A stretch of 64,000 nucleotides of DNA from Rhinopithecus roxellana (GCF_007565055.1 NC_044560.1:43915030-43979029), one strand, 5' to 3'; numbered from the stretch's first letter, positions 22,716 through 34,265 are shown. Numbers and translations: made by a program. The notes: a model not told the origin generated them from the sequence alone.

Positions 22716-23414
22716 GTTGTGGTCAGCATTGTAGGAGAATACAGGGGTACATTAGGAGCTAACCCTCTAGGGAAGGACCGTGTATACTGATAATCGGTAA
22801 TGTAAGGAGGACAGGGGTAAAGGCCCTGAGGACAGTGTGTGCATGAACAGTGCTGCTACGGCTCTGAAGTGGGTCAGTTCATTCCACCTGGGCAGTGTGG
22901 AGCCACTTGGGGGTTGGGGGAGGGGATCCTGCTGTTGAGTATGGAAAAATGGGCAGGAGTCACATATACTGAGCAGGCAGGAGGAGCATTTCCTCTGCAC
23001 CATCTGGTGAGCAAAGATCTAGTGTGTACTCAGAGCTGGAAAGTGGAGTCTGGGGACAATAGCACCGGCCACAGGAGAGAAGCAGGAACTGGAGTGAAGA
23101 TAGGTTAGAGCCAGCACTCACTGGGGGCTTGATGCCATTCCGAAGCTTCGAATCTTTATGCATCAGGGAATGTGTGGTCCTGGGGTCCACAGCTCGGTTT
23201 AAGGATAAATTTGGGTATCTTCCCAGCTTTCTGTGACTCTGGCTGAGCAGCAGAGAGGAATTTTGTTTTAGCTTTTATTTGATATGCTATCTGTCATCTA
23301 CCTAAAGGGGCCTGCCCACCTCCTGGGTTCATGCAGAGGAGAGGTACCACTCTAGTAGAAAGCTTAATGACCCCACTTCCCAGGCAGGTGGTTTTATAGG
23401 TGGTTGCAAATAAC
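22716..23414. other. unassigned stretch
   Basis: Slightly richer in GC than neighbours. Overlapping frames of 76-89 codons on both strands (22767-23190) have no recognisable domain. Confidence 0.45.
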
Positions 23415-23615
23415 TGGCACTGGCTTGGAGCTAGGTAGATCTGGGCTGTATAGTCTGGGCTTTAACAGCATTTGACCTTGGATCTTGTGTTTGGACCTCA
23501 TTTAGTTCCCTGTAAAGTAGGGATTTATACCATGTCTCATTGTTGTATAAAGGTCAAATAAGTGCATGGCACTATGTGCCTGAAGAGCATGGTAAGTGCT
23601 CAAATGATGGTAGTC
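23415..23615 (+). mobile_element. MIR SINE
   Basis: ggcactggcttggagctagg, acagcatttgaccttggatc, gttccctgtaaagtagggat, gagcatggtaagtgctcaaa: full MIR order, diverged. Confidence 0.65.
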
Positions 23616-23834
23616 GAAATTACTAGATTGCATGGTGTGGAAGGCCCAGTTACCCACAGGAAGTCAGTTTAAACTGACTAATTGTCTTCTCCCATATTTT
23701 TGAGGTTAGGAAGCCTAATCAGTTGGCAGGACTCATTGGAGCCACATTGAGATGGATATTAAAGCCATTCCCAGGCTTTGTGGGACATCAGGCCATGATG
23801 TATACACAGTTTTCTTCTTGTTGTTTTATTTTTC

Positions 23835-24540
23835 CTTAAGGCTTTATTTTCTTAAAGCAGTTTTAGGTTTAGAGCAATTTTTTTTTTTTGAGACAGAGTT
23901 TCCCTCTTGTCACCCAGGCTGGAGTATAATGGTACAATCTTGGTGCACTGCAACCTCTGTCTCCTGGGTTCAAGCGATTCTCCTGCCTCAGCCTCCCAAG
24001 TAGCTGGCATTACAGGTATGCGCCACTACACCCTGCTAATTTTTTGTATTTTTTTTTTTTTTTTATTAGAGATGGGGTTTCACTGTGTTGACCAGGCTGG
24101 TCTTGAACTCTTGACCTCAGGTGATCCACCCACCTCAGCCTCCCAAAGTGCTGGGATTACAGGCATGAGCTGCTGTGCCTAGCCTACAGCAAAATTAAGA
24201 GGAAGGTACAGATCTCACACATGCATAACCTCCCTCATAACCAACATTTCCCACCAGAATGGTACATTTGTTGCACTTGGTGAACCTACACTGACATCAT
24301 TATCACCCCAAGTCCATAGTTTAGATTAGGGTCCACTCTTGAAGTTGTACATTCTATAGGTTTGGGCAAATATATGATGACATGTACCCACCATCATTGT
24401 ATTGCACAGAGTATTTTCACTGCCCTAAAAATCCTCTGTGCTTTGCCTGTTCAGCCCCTGCCCACCATGTGTATTTGCTGTCCTGATTTTAGGTAATCAT
24501 TATGCGGTTGGAATAATAGCATCCTATGAAGTGTTTGCGG
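23835..24540 (-). mobile_element. L1M 3' UTR, antisense, split by an Alu
   Basis: Left piece 23835-23877 (ttaaagcagttttaggttta). Right piece from 24186 (acagcaaaattaagaggaag, aatggtacatttgttgcact, aatcctctgtgctttgcct). The order is that of an old L1 3' UTR read on the opposite strand; the Alu at 23878 interrupts it. Confidence 0.7.
23878..24185 (-). mobile_element. Alu (AluS-like) with internal T expansion
   Basis: Antisense Alu inserted in the L1M 3' UTR. Imperfect 7-bp target-site duplication, agagcaa (23871-23877) and acagcaa (24186-24192). The usual ttttagtagag step contains about 16 T instead of 4-5, near 24049-24064. Confidence 0.93.
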
Positions 24541-26314
24541 CTTTAAGTGAATGTCAGCAGTTCTACATTCCTGTCCAGTAGACGCTCTCTTTCAATTTGC
24601 CGAAAATACTGATTCTGTTTTTCTGCTACTTCAGAACAAACAGAGGAATTTTGGAAGAACTACCACCCACTTCTTCAGACCCACTGATCACCTACTTAGA
24701 AGCCACACATAGTTCTAAGGTCGGTGCATGACATACAAAGACAGTAAGACCCTACTTGGCCTCATAGCAGAGCACAGCTGGGGCAGTGGGCACTTGTTGT
24801 TTGTCTCTTTGATGCTGGGCTGGGTACCTTTGACATTTAGGAGGTCATGGCTAGGAATACTAGGAATCCTATAATGTGCACAGCAATAGTCCTGTGGATA
24901 GAAGAATTTTTCTGTAGCCTACATGACTTTCAAATGTCTCCGCAGACTTTCTTGCAGGGAGAAAGCCTGTTCGTAATTTTCTGAACCTAGAACCTGTAAT
25001 TCCATTTTATGTAAAGGACTTTTTGCATTGTTTTGATATACCCTTAATTTTCTAGGAATGCCACTACTATGTAAATTGATACAATGTACTATATAAGATA
25101 CTACACTATTTTGTTCGTAACTTTGCCAAAAGCTGTTTACCATTTTTATAAATCACTCGCCAATGTTGGTGTGCATGTATTTGTGTCATCAAGAATAATA
25201 TGCAAGGTTCTGACTGCATTTATAGTTACTGCATTCAGAGTTGTTCTGTTGTGTTAGACTACTTCATTCTGTCTTCTAATGTACTCGTGACAGAGCAATT
25301 ACTATCGAAATATATATTCTTACAGATTTCCTTAAATTCTTTATTTATAGTGAGGACATTATATTATTTTGAAATTGTATATAGTTTATATTATTTTTGA
25401 TTTTCATTTCAGGGTAGTAAAGGGGGAGCATTATGACATACATGTTTTAAAAAGCAGCAAGAGTCGGAATGGGAGGTGTTGGGAACCGTTGGTCTGATGC
25501 ATTGGAACTGTATCAGTAAGACCTGGCAAAGTGCAGAGAAGTCTGTGGGGGAGAGTTTAAGCTTCATTTTGTTTTAAGTCATGGTATGTGTGGCCTTGTT
25601 TCTAAACTCTGTCTTTGAATAAAGTTGTTTTTGTCTGGTGGTTTTGAAGTTTTAGAAAATGGGAGTATACAAGTAGATGTGAAGTGGTTACAGTGGTTTA
25701 GTCACAGCACCCTGGGCCTGAGAATCTTAGCTGGAGGGACTCTAATTTGTGACATAGTCACCACAGCCAACCAATGGGAATGTCCGCATGTGATCTGAAC
25801 CAAAGTGGTTTTGGAGTGTTTAAAAATGTGTGTTTAATAAGCTAAAATTATCTGTTAACTGTTCAAGGGTGATTTTTGTATTTTCAGGCATTCACAATTC
25901 TAATTAAATGGCATTGTGTAATCACTTGTGGTCACAATGTAGTTTATAATGAGTTAGAATAATGAAGGGGTAGTGAGACTGGAAGTTAGAGACACAGATA
26001 CCCATTCTGCTTAAGGTACCCTTAAACAGATAGGTGTTAGGACCAGCAAGTAGTGATCCCAGAAACACAATAAAATGTTTAATGAAGTGCTAATTATGTT
26101 GTGTCAGTCATTGTAGGCTGGAGTTGATGGAGCTAAGTAGTGGAGGAGGAGGTTGGATTGGGATGGGTCTTGAAGGATAGAAAGTAGAATATTAGTAGAA
26201 AGAACCTGCAATTGTTTCCTACCCCGACTTTCCAGGTTATTATTATCTACAGAGTCACTTTGGCTTGTATTCCAAATTTACTTTTGTAGTAGCTAATAAG
26301 TATCTTTTTTATTT
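24541..26314. other. unassigned stretch
   Basis: 1.77 kb, AT-rich in 25050-25420. Small frames at 24919-25143 (minus) and 25200-25400 (plus) have no motif. No repeat family recognised. Confidence 0.5.
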
Positions 26315-26505
26315 AGTACCTAATGCATGATTTCTACTGTGATTGGTCCTTGACAACAGTTAGATGAGAGCGAATTGATACTAGAGATGCAGAAATTTAG
26401 GGCTGAGAAGCTCAAGTGCCCAGGACCATACACAGCTCGTAAGTGGCAGAGCCAGGATTTAAACTCAAGTTTGACTGATGTCAAAGCCACTCCTTATGGT
26501 CTTTT
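26315..26505 (-). mobile_element. MIR SINE
   Basis: Minus-strand MIR end block: cacagctcgtaagtggcaga, gccaggatttaaactcaag, preceded by atgcagaaatttagggctga. Confidence 0.7.
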
Positions 26506-27041
26506 CATATTTTTGCTCTAGAGATGGTGATCATGATTAGCTTGTTTACTTACCAACCATTTTCTATTCAGATTATAAAGCAGATCTCATTTGGCTGAAG
26601 ACTTGGAAATTTAAGTGTTTGATATGTAATCTATGATTGAATTTAAATGAGGTGTGGTTAGAAAGTTCCAGCCCAGTTAGTAATTTAGCACCTTAAAGCA
26701 TTTGACAAGCATGGTTAACCAAAAACCTAAATCATATTAAATGTTTGAAGTGGTGAACAGGAGGGAAGATTTTTATATTGTTACTAGTCAGCTTTAAAAA
26801 AAATGTGTTTGTAAACTGAGAAGTCTAGGTATGTGACATTTATACTCCTGATGTTTGACTGGCTTTGGAAATTCCCACATTGTGACTTCTTGTAAGCTTG
26901 GCTGAATCAACTGACAGGGGATTCCAGCCCTTGTTGTATAATTAAAGGTGAGGATACAGAGTAAATCTCCCTACCTCCAAGTATTGTGTAGTTAATTGTA
27001 GCTACCAATGAAATTATCAGGTCAATGTGAAAAAAAACCTT

Positions 27042-27042
<1 letters not shown>

Positions 27043-27098
<56 letters not shown>

Positions 27099-27378
27099 AG
27101 ACGGAGTCTCGCTCTGTCGCCCAGGCTGGAGTGCAGTGGCCGGATCTCAGCTCACTGCAAGCTCCGCCTCCCGGGTTTACGCCATTCTCCTGCCTCAGCC
27201 TCCCAAGTAGCTGGGACTACAAGCGCCTGCCACCTCGCCCGGCTAGTTTTTTGTATTTTTAGTAGAGACGGGGTTTCACCATGTTAGCCAGGATGGTCTC
27301 GATCTCCTGACCTCATGATCCGCCCGTCTCGGCCTCCCAAAGTGCTGGGATTACAGGCTTGAGCCACCGCACCCGGCC
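27043..27378 (-). mobile_element. Very young cercopithecid AluY with 55-base tail
   Basis: Antisense Alu with an uninterrupted T55 tract (27043-27097) and a perfect 11-bp target-site duplication aaaaaaccttg at 27032-27042 and 27379-27389. The body is near consensus with most CpGs intact and has gtggccggatctcagctc. A pure tail of this length points to a very recent insertion. Confidence 0.97.
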
Positions 27379-27466
27379 AAAAAACCTTGTTTTTATTTAT
27401 ACGGGGTACAGGGATGGTCTGGTTAGTTGTTCCCAAGTAACTAACTGGGGAGACCATTTAATAGTG

Positions 27467-27484
27467 TTTTTTTTTTTTTTTTTT
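27467..27484. repeat. T18 tract
   Basis: Homopolymer of about 18 T followed by cttttttcctcat. No Alu is attached. Confidence 0.9.
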
Positions 27485-27989
27485 CTTTTTTCCTCATAAG
27501 AACAATCAAATGAGGAAACTAATAGCACTGTGGGCTGCTTAGGGAATTTTTGTCCCTGAAAGAACTGCTGCAAACCCTGTGTCTCAGAAAGGATGACGGA
27601 ATGTCTAAATGTCCATCTGTAGGGAGAAGACTGAAGTCCCTATGTTGATCTACTCTGCCTGTGCAACTCTGTGATTTGCGGCCGGTTACTTAATCTCTCT
27701 TTACTGTTGTTGACTCAAGTCATGCTATAGCTGGTTTTTCATATTCCAAGGACAGAGTTCAAGAATTATCTTCTTGGTTGGAAATGGAAAGAAGGTATAT
27801 CTGGAGTCAAGTCCAAATGGGTATGCCATCTCACTCTAGCAACTCACCGTACAAAGGGACTAAGAAGGGAATAGAGAAGCTGCAGTGTTTATAAAAGGTT
27901 CATCTACTCCCAGTAGTATAATCACAAAAATTTCTAAAAGGTTTTATTTCAGCCACTTATTTTCTTATCCCTAGGTTACAAACCAGTTT

Positions 27990-28220
27990 GGTGAGAAGAG
28001 CTCAGTTTTTGGTTTTAGATGAGCTGAGTGCTTGTCGCAGTTCAGCCACTTGCTAGCTGCATAGCCTTATGCAAGTCACTTAATTCTCTGAATCTCTGTT
28101 TCTTTATCTGTAAAGAATGTGATAACATCTTCCCTACACACTCTAGAAGGTCACTGGAAATCAGTTAATAGATGTGAAAGTGCTTTGTACACTTCAAAGG
28201 GCTGTCTAAATGTCTGTATG
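27990..28220 (+). mobile_element. MIR SINE
   Basis: gttcagccacttgctagctg, cttatgcaagtcacttaatt, ctctgtttctttatctgtaa, gaaagtgctttgtacacttc: almost full-length MIR. Confidence 0.8.
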
Positions 28221-28854
28221 AGCCTGAAGGATAGTTGTTATGCATTCAGTTAACAGTAGTCTAGGCGGCTGTGCAGAAAGGGAGAGGCGAGGGAGTCATA
28301 TTTTTGACAACTGACTTGCAGGGTTCTGTGATCCAAAGCCCAGAAATCCTCACTTAGATTTTTTTCCTAATGCAGCAGTCTTGTGCTGGATTTTGGAGTG
28401 TAGTAGAAACATAAGCTATACTTATTAAAGGGGTTTGGCACTCTGTAATGTGGGATTACTGGCATAGAAGGTGAAATGATAAAGGAACATCTCATCATAT
28501 TCAGATGTGTGAGTCATGCACACTTATGAGTTACTTTGAAAAATGGAATTATAATAGAAATGGGCATGAGTTCAACTTATATTATTTTCCTCGGCTTTAG
28601 CAGTTTTCAGGTTAAAAGTCACTGGATACATTTAACTGTCTTAAAGCATAGCATTTATAAAAAGCTTTTAGAACTTAGACTGTACAAAAGCACCTGAATT
28701 GGAAACTGTGTCTTTTATTTTCTCTACCAGTAGGATATTAGGGACAGTTTTGCGCTGGACCTGTTCCTGTGTACTGCTTTGATATTAGGCAGTGATTCAG
28801 TAAGCAGGAATATATAGACTCCTATAACCGTGTTGGCCTTCAGGGAGCTTCATG

Positions 28855-28990
28855 CTCATTTATTCTGCCTGCCTGTTTTACAGTGGGGAAAACTGAGGGC
28901 CAGAAGGATTCCTTGAATTATCCAAGGCCCAAAGTTAGATTCTGGCAGAGGCAGGGTTTAGAACTCATTCAGTCCACACTATGCTGTCAT
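28855..28990 (-). mobile_element. MIR SINE
   Basis: ctgttttacagtggggaaaa ctgagggcc, gaattatccaaggcccaaag, ggcagggtttagaactcatt. Confidence 0.7.
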
Positions 28991-29046
28991 CAGTGCTGGA
29001 TGAGAAATTTTCCACTGCCAGCATTAATTTAATTTTATTTAATTTT

Positions 29047-29366
29047 AGTTTAGTCTAGTCTAGTCTAGTCTTAGTTTAGTTTAAGACAGAGTCTTGCTCT
29101 GTCGCCCAGGCAGGAGTGCAGTGGCATGATCTCAGCTCATTCCAGTCTCTGCTTCCTAGGCTTAAGCAATTCTCGAGTAGTTCTCAGCCTCCCTGTAGCC
29201 AGACTACAGGCACGTGCCTCCACACCCAGTTAATTTTTATGTTTTATGTAGAGATGGGGTCTCGCCATGTTGCCCAGGCTGGTCTTGAACTCTGGCCTCA
29301 AGTGATCCACCTGCCTTGGCCTCCCAAAATGCTCGGATTAGAGACGTGTGCCGCCACACCTGTCCC
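29047..29366 (-). mobile_element. Old Alu (AluJ/S-like) with a TCTAG-type tail
   Basis: The tail has evolved into a pentanucleotide array (tttag/tctag units, 29047-29082) before gacagagtcttgctctgtcg. The body is diverged with insertions (gcttcctaggcttaagcaat, then tctcgagtagttctcag). No clear target-site duplication. Confidence 0.88.
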
Positions 29367-29619
29367 GTTTATTCCATTTAAATTACTGTTCATTTCATGT
29401 AAGCCACTTTTCCCTGTTTCCATCAATTTCAGATTTGGACATAATTTTCAAGGATTATCCTTAATGCTACACCTCCTCTTTATGCTTAAAAATTTTGTTT
29501 GATTGATTTAACCAGAAATGATCACCGTGATTTTTACCTTTCAATAGGGAGCTACTTTTTCATTAATTACTTGGGTCATATTTGTCACTTGATTCTTAGC
29601 ACTTTTTTCTCTGATGTCA

Positions 29620-29770
29620 TTTATTATTTATCGAGAAACACTTGAGTTCTTACTCTGTGTCAGGCCCTGTGCTTAGCAGGTGCTGGAGGTGGGAAGGCAC
29701 TGAGTGACGGAAGGACCTCATCCAAGAACCTGACTCTGTCCTGAGAGGATCTAGTGTGTCTGTCAGGCCC
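29620..29770 (+). mobile_element. Ancient L1M-type 3' region
   Basis: ttctgtgtcaggccctgtg-type wording (ctctgtgtcaggccctgtg), ggtgctggaggtgggaagg, then a gaggatctag block. Same broad family as 49295. May extend to about 30000. Confidence 0.45.
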
Positions 29771-30164
29771 CACTCCATTTGACTTAGGACCATTATTGTT
29801 TTTATAGTATCTAATGGAAAGACTCATTAGGAAAAGTCATGCTTTTGTTCATTTCTGTTTTCAACCTAGCTAAGGAGACATACATTACAAGTAAATAATG
29901 GCACAAATTGGCACATGATGAAAGTCCAGGGGATTATTGCCTAGGTAGAATTTTAGAAAGTTGCTGCCATTCAGGATGCTCTTTAAAGAAGCACAGTATT
30001 TGATTACTGGAGAGGATAAGGTAATTGATTTTTTTTTCAAGTTTGTTATTTATTAATCAGTGTAATCTCCACAATATATCAACATGATTTCATGTATCTA
30101 AAGGATAAATATTTCCTAGTTAAGTGGAAAATCGTGCACATAGCTTCTGGAAGATCTTCATTCT

Positions 30165-30466
30165 TTTTTTTTTTTTTTTTTGAGATGGAGTCTTGCTCTG
30201 CCGCCCAGGCTTAGAGGTGCAGTGGCGCTATCTTGGCTCACTGCAAGCTCCGCCTCCCGGGTTCACGCCATTCTCCTGCCTCAGCCTCCCGAGTAGCTGG
30301 GACGGCAGGCACCTGCCACCACGCCCAGCTAATTTTTTGTATTTTTTTAGTAGAGACAGGGTTTCACCATGTTAGCCAGGATGGTCTCGATCTCCTGACC
30401 TTGTGATCTGCCCGCCTTGGCCTCCCAAAGTGCTGGGATTACAGGCGTGAGCCACCGCGCCCAGCC
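30165..30466 (-). mobile_element. AluY with 17-bp target duplication
   Basis: Antisense Alu with perfect target-site duplication tggaagatcttcattct at 30148-30164 and 30467-30483. Right arm has the standard gcgccactgc-type sequence (gtggcgctatcttggctc), so it belongs to the general AluY stock, not the monkey-specific one. Contains a small change near 30209 (ggcttagaggtg). Confidence 0.96.
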
Positions 30467-30889
30467 TGGAAGATCTTCATTCTAAGCATCTTTATAGTGA
30501 AACATTTCATTTAGAAGTCTGGACCTTCTTTCTTCATTTACTGCAATCCACATTCACTGAGTAGAACTTGTATCGCTGATTGGAACCCAGTTTATTCCAG
30601 GGCCCTGGGTCAGTCTTTCTGGCCCAGCTGACATCTGGATTGAAATGCCAGATGCAAGACATACAGTGCTGCTCTGGTACTGCTAGCTCTATTAAATACA
30701 AAGAGGGGGATCAAACTCAGCTCCTTCTTGGCCTGACCAAGGACCTGGTGGAGCATGTTTTCAGCAAGGGCCTCTGATTTAAAAGGAGAGAATTAGCTTA
30801 GCTGCCAGGCCCTTGACTAAGCAGTATCTCAGAATAACGTAATTGAAAATTAATGAGTATCTACTTAGGGTCTTGAAATATATTTAATT

Positions 30890-31110
30890 TTCTGTGGAGG
30901 GGACTTTTTAAATTGAAAAACGTATCAACATAGAGAAGACTATATAAACAGTATGTGTATAGTTAGAGAAAAATACCTATGTATCCACCATTCAGGTTAA
31001 GAAAGAGAACATTACTGGTGTCTTAGAAATCACCTGGTACTCCACTGCACTTCCCTCAGAGGTAACAGTCACCCTCACTTTGGTATCAATCATTTCCTTC
31101 CTACCGGTGT
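30890..31110 (-). mobile_element. Old LINE-like fragment (unresolved)
   Basis: ctatgtatccaccattcagg ttaagaaagagaacattac and cctcagaggtaacagtcacc resemble antisense 3' sequence of an old L1. Family not fixed. Confidence 0.35.
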
Positions 31111-31446
31111 ATATGTCCCCAAAGCAGGCATAAGCCTCGGTATATAAGGAAAGGGCAGTGATGCTAAGATGAAGGCTCCCAGGAGAAGAGCTTCATGGTC
31201 TGTGGTTGAATTCATTACCCCGGGTCTGAACAGAAACTCTGGGTCAAGTCTGGATCGAGAGTTGAGAGGTTTCAGGGACCCTTTTGGGAAAGTCAGTGGA
31301 AAAGATCATGAATGAATTGTGGGAAACAGGGTTTTTCATAGTTGGGGGTGCCTGGAAGACTGCAGAGGGCCCAGCTGTTGGGAGCCTGGGAGGAGTGGAG
31401 TCAAGAGAAATGGGCTCCTCCACCCTGGCTTATGTCCAGCTCTCAG

Positions 31447-31584
31447 GAATAGGCCAAATGGAATACTTCTGTGGGGTGAAATAGTCTTCTGCTGATTCAG
31501 GCAGCAAGACACTCTGAAGAATAGGCCAAATGGAATTCTTCTGTGGGGTGAAATAGTCTTCTGCTGATTCAGGCAGCAGGACAC
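31447..31584 (+). repeat. Two-copy 72-bp tandem duplication
   Basis: Units start with gaataggccaaatggaa at 31447 and 31519 and match over 66 bp with two differences. Since 72 is divisible by three, both minus frames repeat in register (units contain SCCLNQQKTISPHR in one frame), which explains the two open frames there. No gene assigned. Confidence 0.94.
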
Positions 31585-32401
31585 AGCGCGGGAACAGGAA
31601 CTTCATCAGTACATGATTAAGAAAACCAAATTCCATTAGGAATTTGGTTCAGGCTCACCCAGGCATTCTGCCCTCGATGCAGTCTACAAGGATCTTGCCA
31701 GTGACAGCCCTCAACATAAGTATCTCTCAAGTTGCCCTGCTCGCATGGGGACTGGTCATCCTCTGAGGCTTGCCACAGCTCTCGTGTTGAGACCGCTCTA
31801 TTCTGTGCTCCTGGGAATTCCCTTCACTTCCTCTTTGTTTAATCTTTATTTCCTGTGTTGGAGCCTGTCTCCTGTTATTTTCAGAAGGATACATAGCAGT
31901 ATGTTTTTTGAGATCTTTGATGTCTAACTGTGTCTTGATTCTTCCTTCATAATTTGTAGATAATTTGGCTGGTTATAGACTTCTGGGTTGGAAGTTGTTT
32001 CCCTTCAGAATTTTGAAGGCGTTGGGTGGCTGTCTCTTTCCTCGGTGCAGCTCTTAAAAAGCCTGAGAATATTCTCAATCCTTGATCTTTTGAATGTAGC
32101 CTGTTTTATTCTCTTTTGGAAGCTTATAGACCCTTGTTTCCAATGTTCTGAAGTTTCCCAGGAATGACCCAGACAGGTCTTTTTCTCCATTGTTTTGATG
32201 GGCCTTTCCAACCTGGCAACTGGTAGCCTTTGGTTCTGGGAAGTCTTTCTCAAATGGTTTTGCTGATGATTTTCTCCCCTCCACTTTCTCTGTCTTTTCT
32301 TTAGGAATTCAGACGTGTGACTATCTGGATTGCCCCTTTTAATTTTCTTATCTCTTTTCTCCTATTTTCAAACTGTTCTTTTCTAACCTATTTCCTAAAC
32401 C

Positions 32402-32709
32402 TTTTTTTTTTTTTTTTTTTTTTGAGAAAGGGTTTCACTCTTGTCACCCAGGCTGGATGGAGTTCAGTGGCGGAATCTCGGCTCACTGCAACCTCTGCCT
32501 CCTGGTTCAAGCGATTCTCCCACCTCAGCCTCCTGAGTAGCTGGGACTACAGGTGCACGCCACTATGCCTGGCTAATTTTTGTATTTTTAGCAGAGATAG
32601 GGTTTCACCATGTTGGTCAGGGTGATCTCGAACTCCAGACCTCAAGAGATCCCCTTGCCTTAGCCTTCCAAAGTGCTGGGGTTACAGTCATGAGCCACTG
32701 CGCCTGGCC
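32402..32709 (-). mobile_element. Alu (AluS-like) inside HAL1-like LINE
   Basis: T22 tract then gagaaagggtttcactcttg through gcgcctggcc. No clean target-site duplication; ctaaac occurs on both sides. Confidence 0.94.
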
Positions 32710-32744
32710 TTTTCTAAACATTATCTTCCTACCTTTCTAGCTTT

Positions 32745-32900
32745 TGAAAATTAAGGTATTATTTACCTACAGCAAAGCATATCAATCCTAAGTGTTTCTT
32801 TGGCTTAGTTTTGACAATCATATATGCTTGTGCAGTTACCATCCTAAACAAAATATAGAACATTTCTATCAACCTAGAAAGTTCCGTAGGGCCCTTTCCC
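32745..32900 (-). mobile_element. L1M 3' UTR fragment, antisense
   Basis: ttttgacaatcatatatgct tgtgcagttaccatc, aaatatagaacatttctatc and cctagaaagttccgtaggg are the usual antisense L1M 3' UTR words. Lies inside the HAL1-like element. Confidence 0.6.
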
Positions 32901-33519
32901 AGCTGTGTTTTCATTTCTGTTATCTTTTTAATATTCAAGAGCTCCTTTTTTCTCTGAAATGTTACTTTCAAAAATAAACATTTTATTCTTGATTCATAAA
33001 TAAAAGGTATTCTTTTATCTTTCCGAAGACATTAATTTTTAAAGTTTTCTCTCTGCGTAATGTTTTCTCTGAGTTGCTTTTTTCTGTCTCCATGTCTGCA
33101 TTAGAGGCTTTCCTCAGACATCTGTTTACCTTGGCTGTTTGTTTATAATTAAACTTGGAGGAAGGCTGAGCATGTGCCTGAGGCTGGTGACTTTGGACAT
33201 CACTAAGAGTGAGCCATTAATTGGGGAACTCCCAACCTCTGTGTCTTTAGGTCAGTCCTGGTGAGATGGTCACATTCCTCAGAAGACAGTATTCAGTCCC
33301 TCACTTGGAGGGCTAGGGACTGGCTGCCAGCATTTCTGGAGCTGCAAGGAAGAGGGTGAAAGCTGTAGCATCCTGGCCCCCAGCACTCAGCATGTGTGCA
33401 GATGCCGTCTTTCTGCGTGCACGGAGGTTCCCATGCTTTGCCTGGCATCTCTAGTTACAAGACCCTTTGTCTTAACCTTTCCAGAAACTAAACCTGTAGA
33501 CAGACGTGTGTTTCCTTAT

Positions 33520-33705
33520 AATAAAATAGTCACTAGCCACATGGTAGCCACTTAAATTTAAATTAACATTTAATAAAATTAAGTCAGTTTCTCAGTTACG
33601 CTAGCCATCTTTTAAGTGCCTAGTAACCACATGTGACTGGCTGCCGTGCTGGGCACGGCACAGATACAGAACGTTTTGTGGACCGTTTTACTGGACAGTG
33701 CTGGT
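33520..33705. mobile_element. Old medium-reiteration repeat, family unresolved
   Basis: gtcactagccacatggtagc, ttaaatttaaattaacattt, agtgcctagtaaccacatgt gactggctgccg and ggacagtgctggtctaga recur widely in primate DNA in this order. I know the pattern as an ancient dispersed repeat but not its family name with certainty. Confidence 0.55.
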
Positions 33706-33905
33706 CTAGACTTTTGCTGGGGCGGAGGAGTGACCAAGGGGATTCTTTTTCTCAAATGCCTTTCCCCAGCCCTCTTTCTCCACCCCAGTTCTGCTGCTTC
33801 CTTCCAGTTCCTGTGACTTTGGAGACTTCTGTGGTATATGTTGATTTGGTTGTCAGCTTTTGCCGTTGTCAGCTTGGGATTCAGTATTTGTGGATTATCA
33901 ATGTC

Positions 33906-33925
33906 TTTTTTTTTTTTTTTTTTTT
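33906..33925. repeat. T20 tract
   Basis: Homopolymer of 20 T followed by acacatccaactac. Not attached to an Alu. Confidence 0.9.
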
Positions 33926-34134
33926 ACACATCCAACTACTTTCCAGTTTCCAAAGTTGTAATTTTCTCCTCTTCTATTCCCCTTACATATTTGTGAATTT
34001 GGTTTTAAAAACATGCTGTATTTATCATACTACTTTATATATTTTAAAAATATCTACTACATTTTAGTGGAGTTTCAGAAGGGAATGAAATTGGGTATTT
34101 GTGTTCAATCTGCCATTTTAGCTGGGAATCCTGC

Positions 34135-34265
34135 CTCGTTTACCTTCACAATCCTATAAGGTATATATGTGGTTATTCTCATTTTATAGTGAAGAGAGGC
34201 AGGTAAAATAATTGACTCAAGGTCACATAGCTAGTAAGTGGGATTTGAAGTTGGGTCAGACTTAA
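34135..34265 (-). mobile_element. MIR SINE
   Basis: accttcacaatcctataagg, attctcattttatagtgaag, aattgactcaaggtcacata gctagtaagtggg: good minus-strand MIR core. Confidence 0.75.

Larger units (their letters stand above)
31915..33310 (-). mobile_element. HAL1-like LINE, antisense, interrupted twice
   Basis: gatttggctggttatagact-type wording (ataatttggctggttataga), cagaattttgaaggcgttgg, ctcttttggaagcttataga, gaagtttcccaggaatgacc, ttctgggaagtctttctcaa and tattcaagagctcctttttt appear in the antisense order of the HAL1/old-L1 ORF1-like region. Minus frames at 32005-32284 translate into its lysine-rich coding part (for example MEGRKSSAKPFEKDFPEPK) with frameshifts. Broken by an Alu at 32402 and an L1M piece at 32745. 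Confidence 0.62.

Noticed and set aside
29047..29082. CRISPR-like short repeats
   Set aside because: Primate DNA, no spacers, and the units are contiguous. It is an Alu tail.
31336..31636. Repeated 24-residue unit suggesting a repeat protein
   Set aside because: Only two units and both frames open. This is explained by the 72-bp DNA duplication.
33340..33440. Possible CpG island
   Set aside because: Only a few CpGs over about 100 bp, far from island density.
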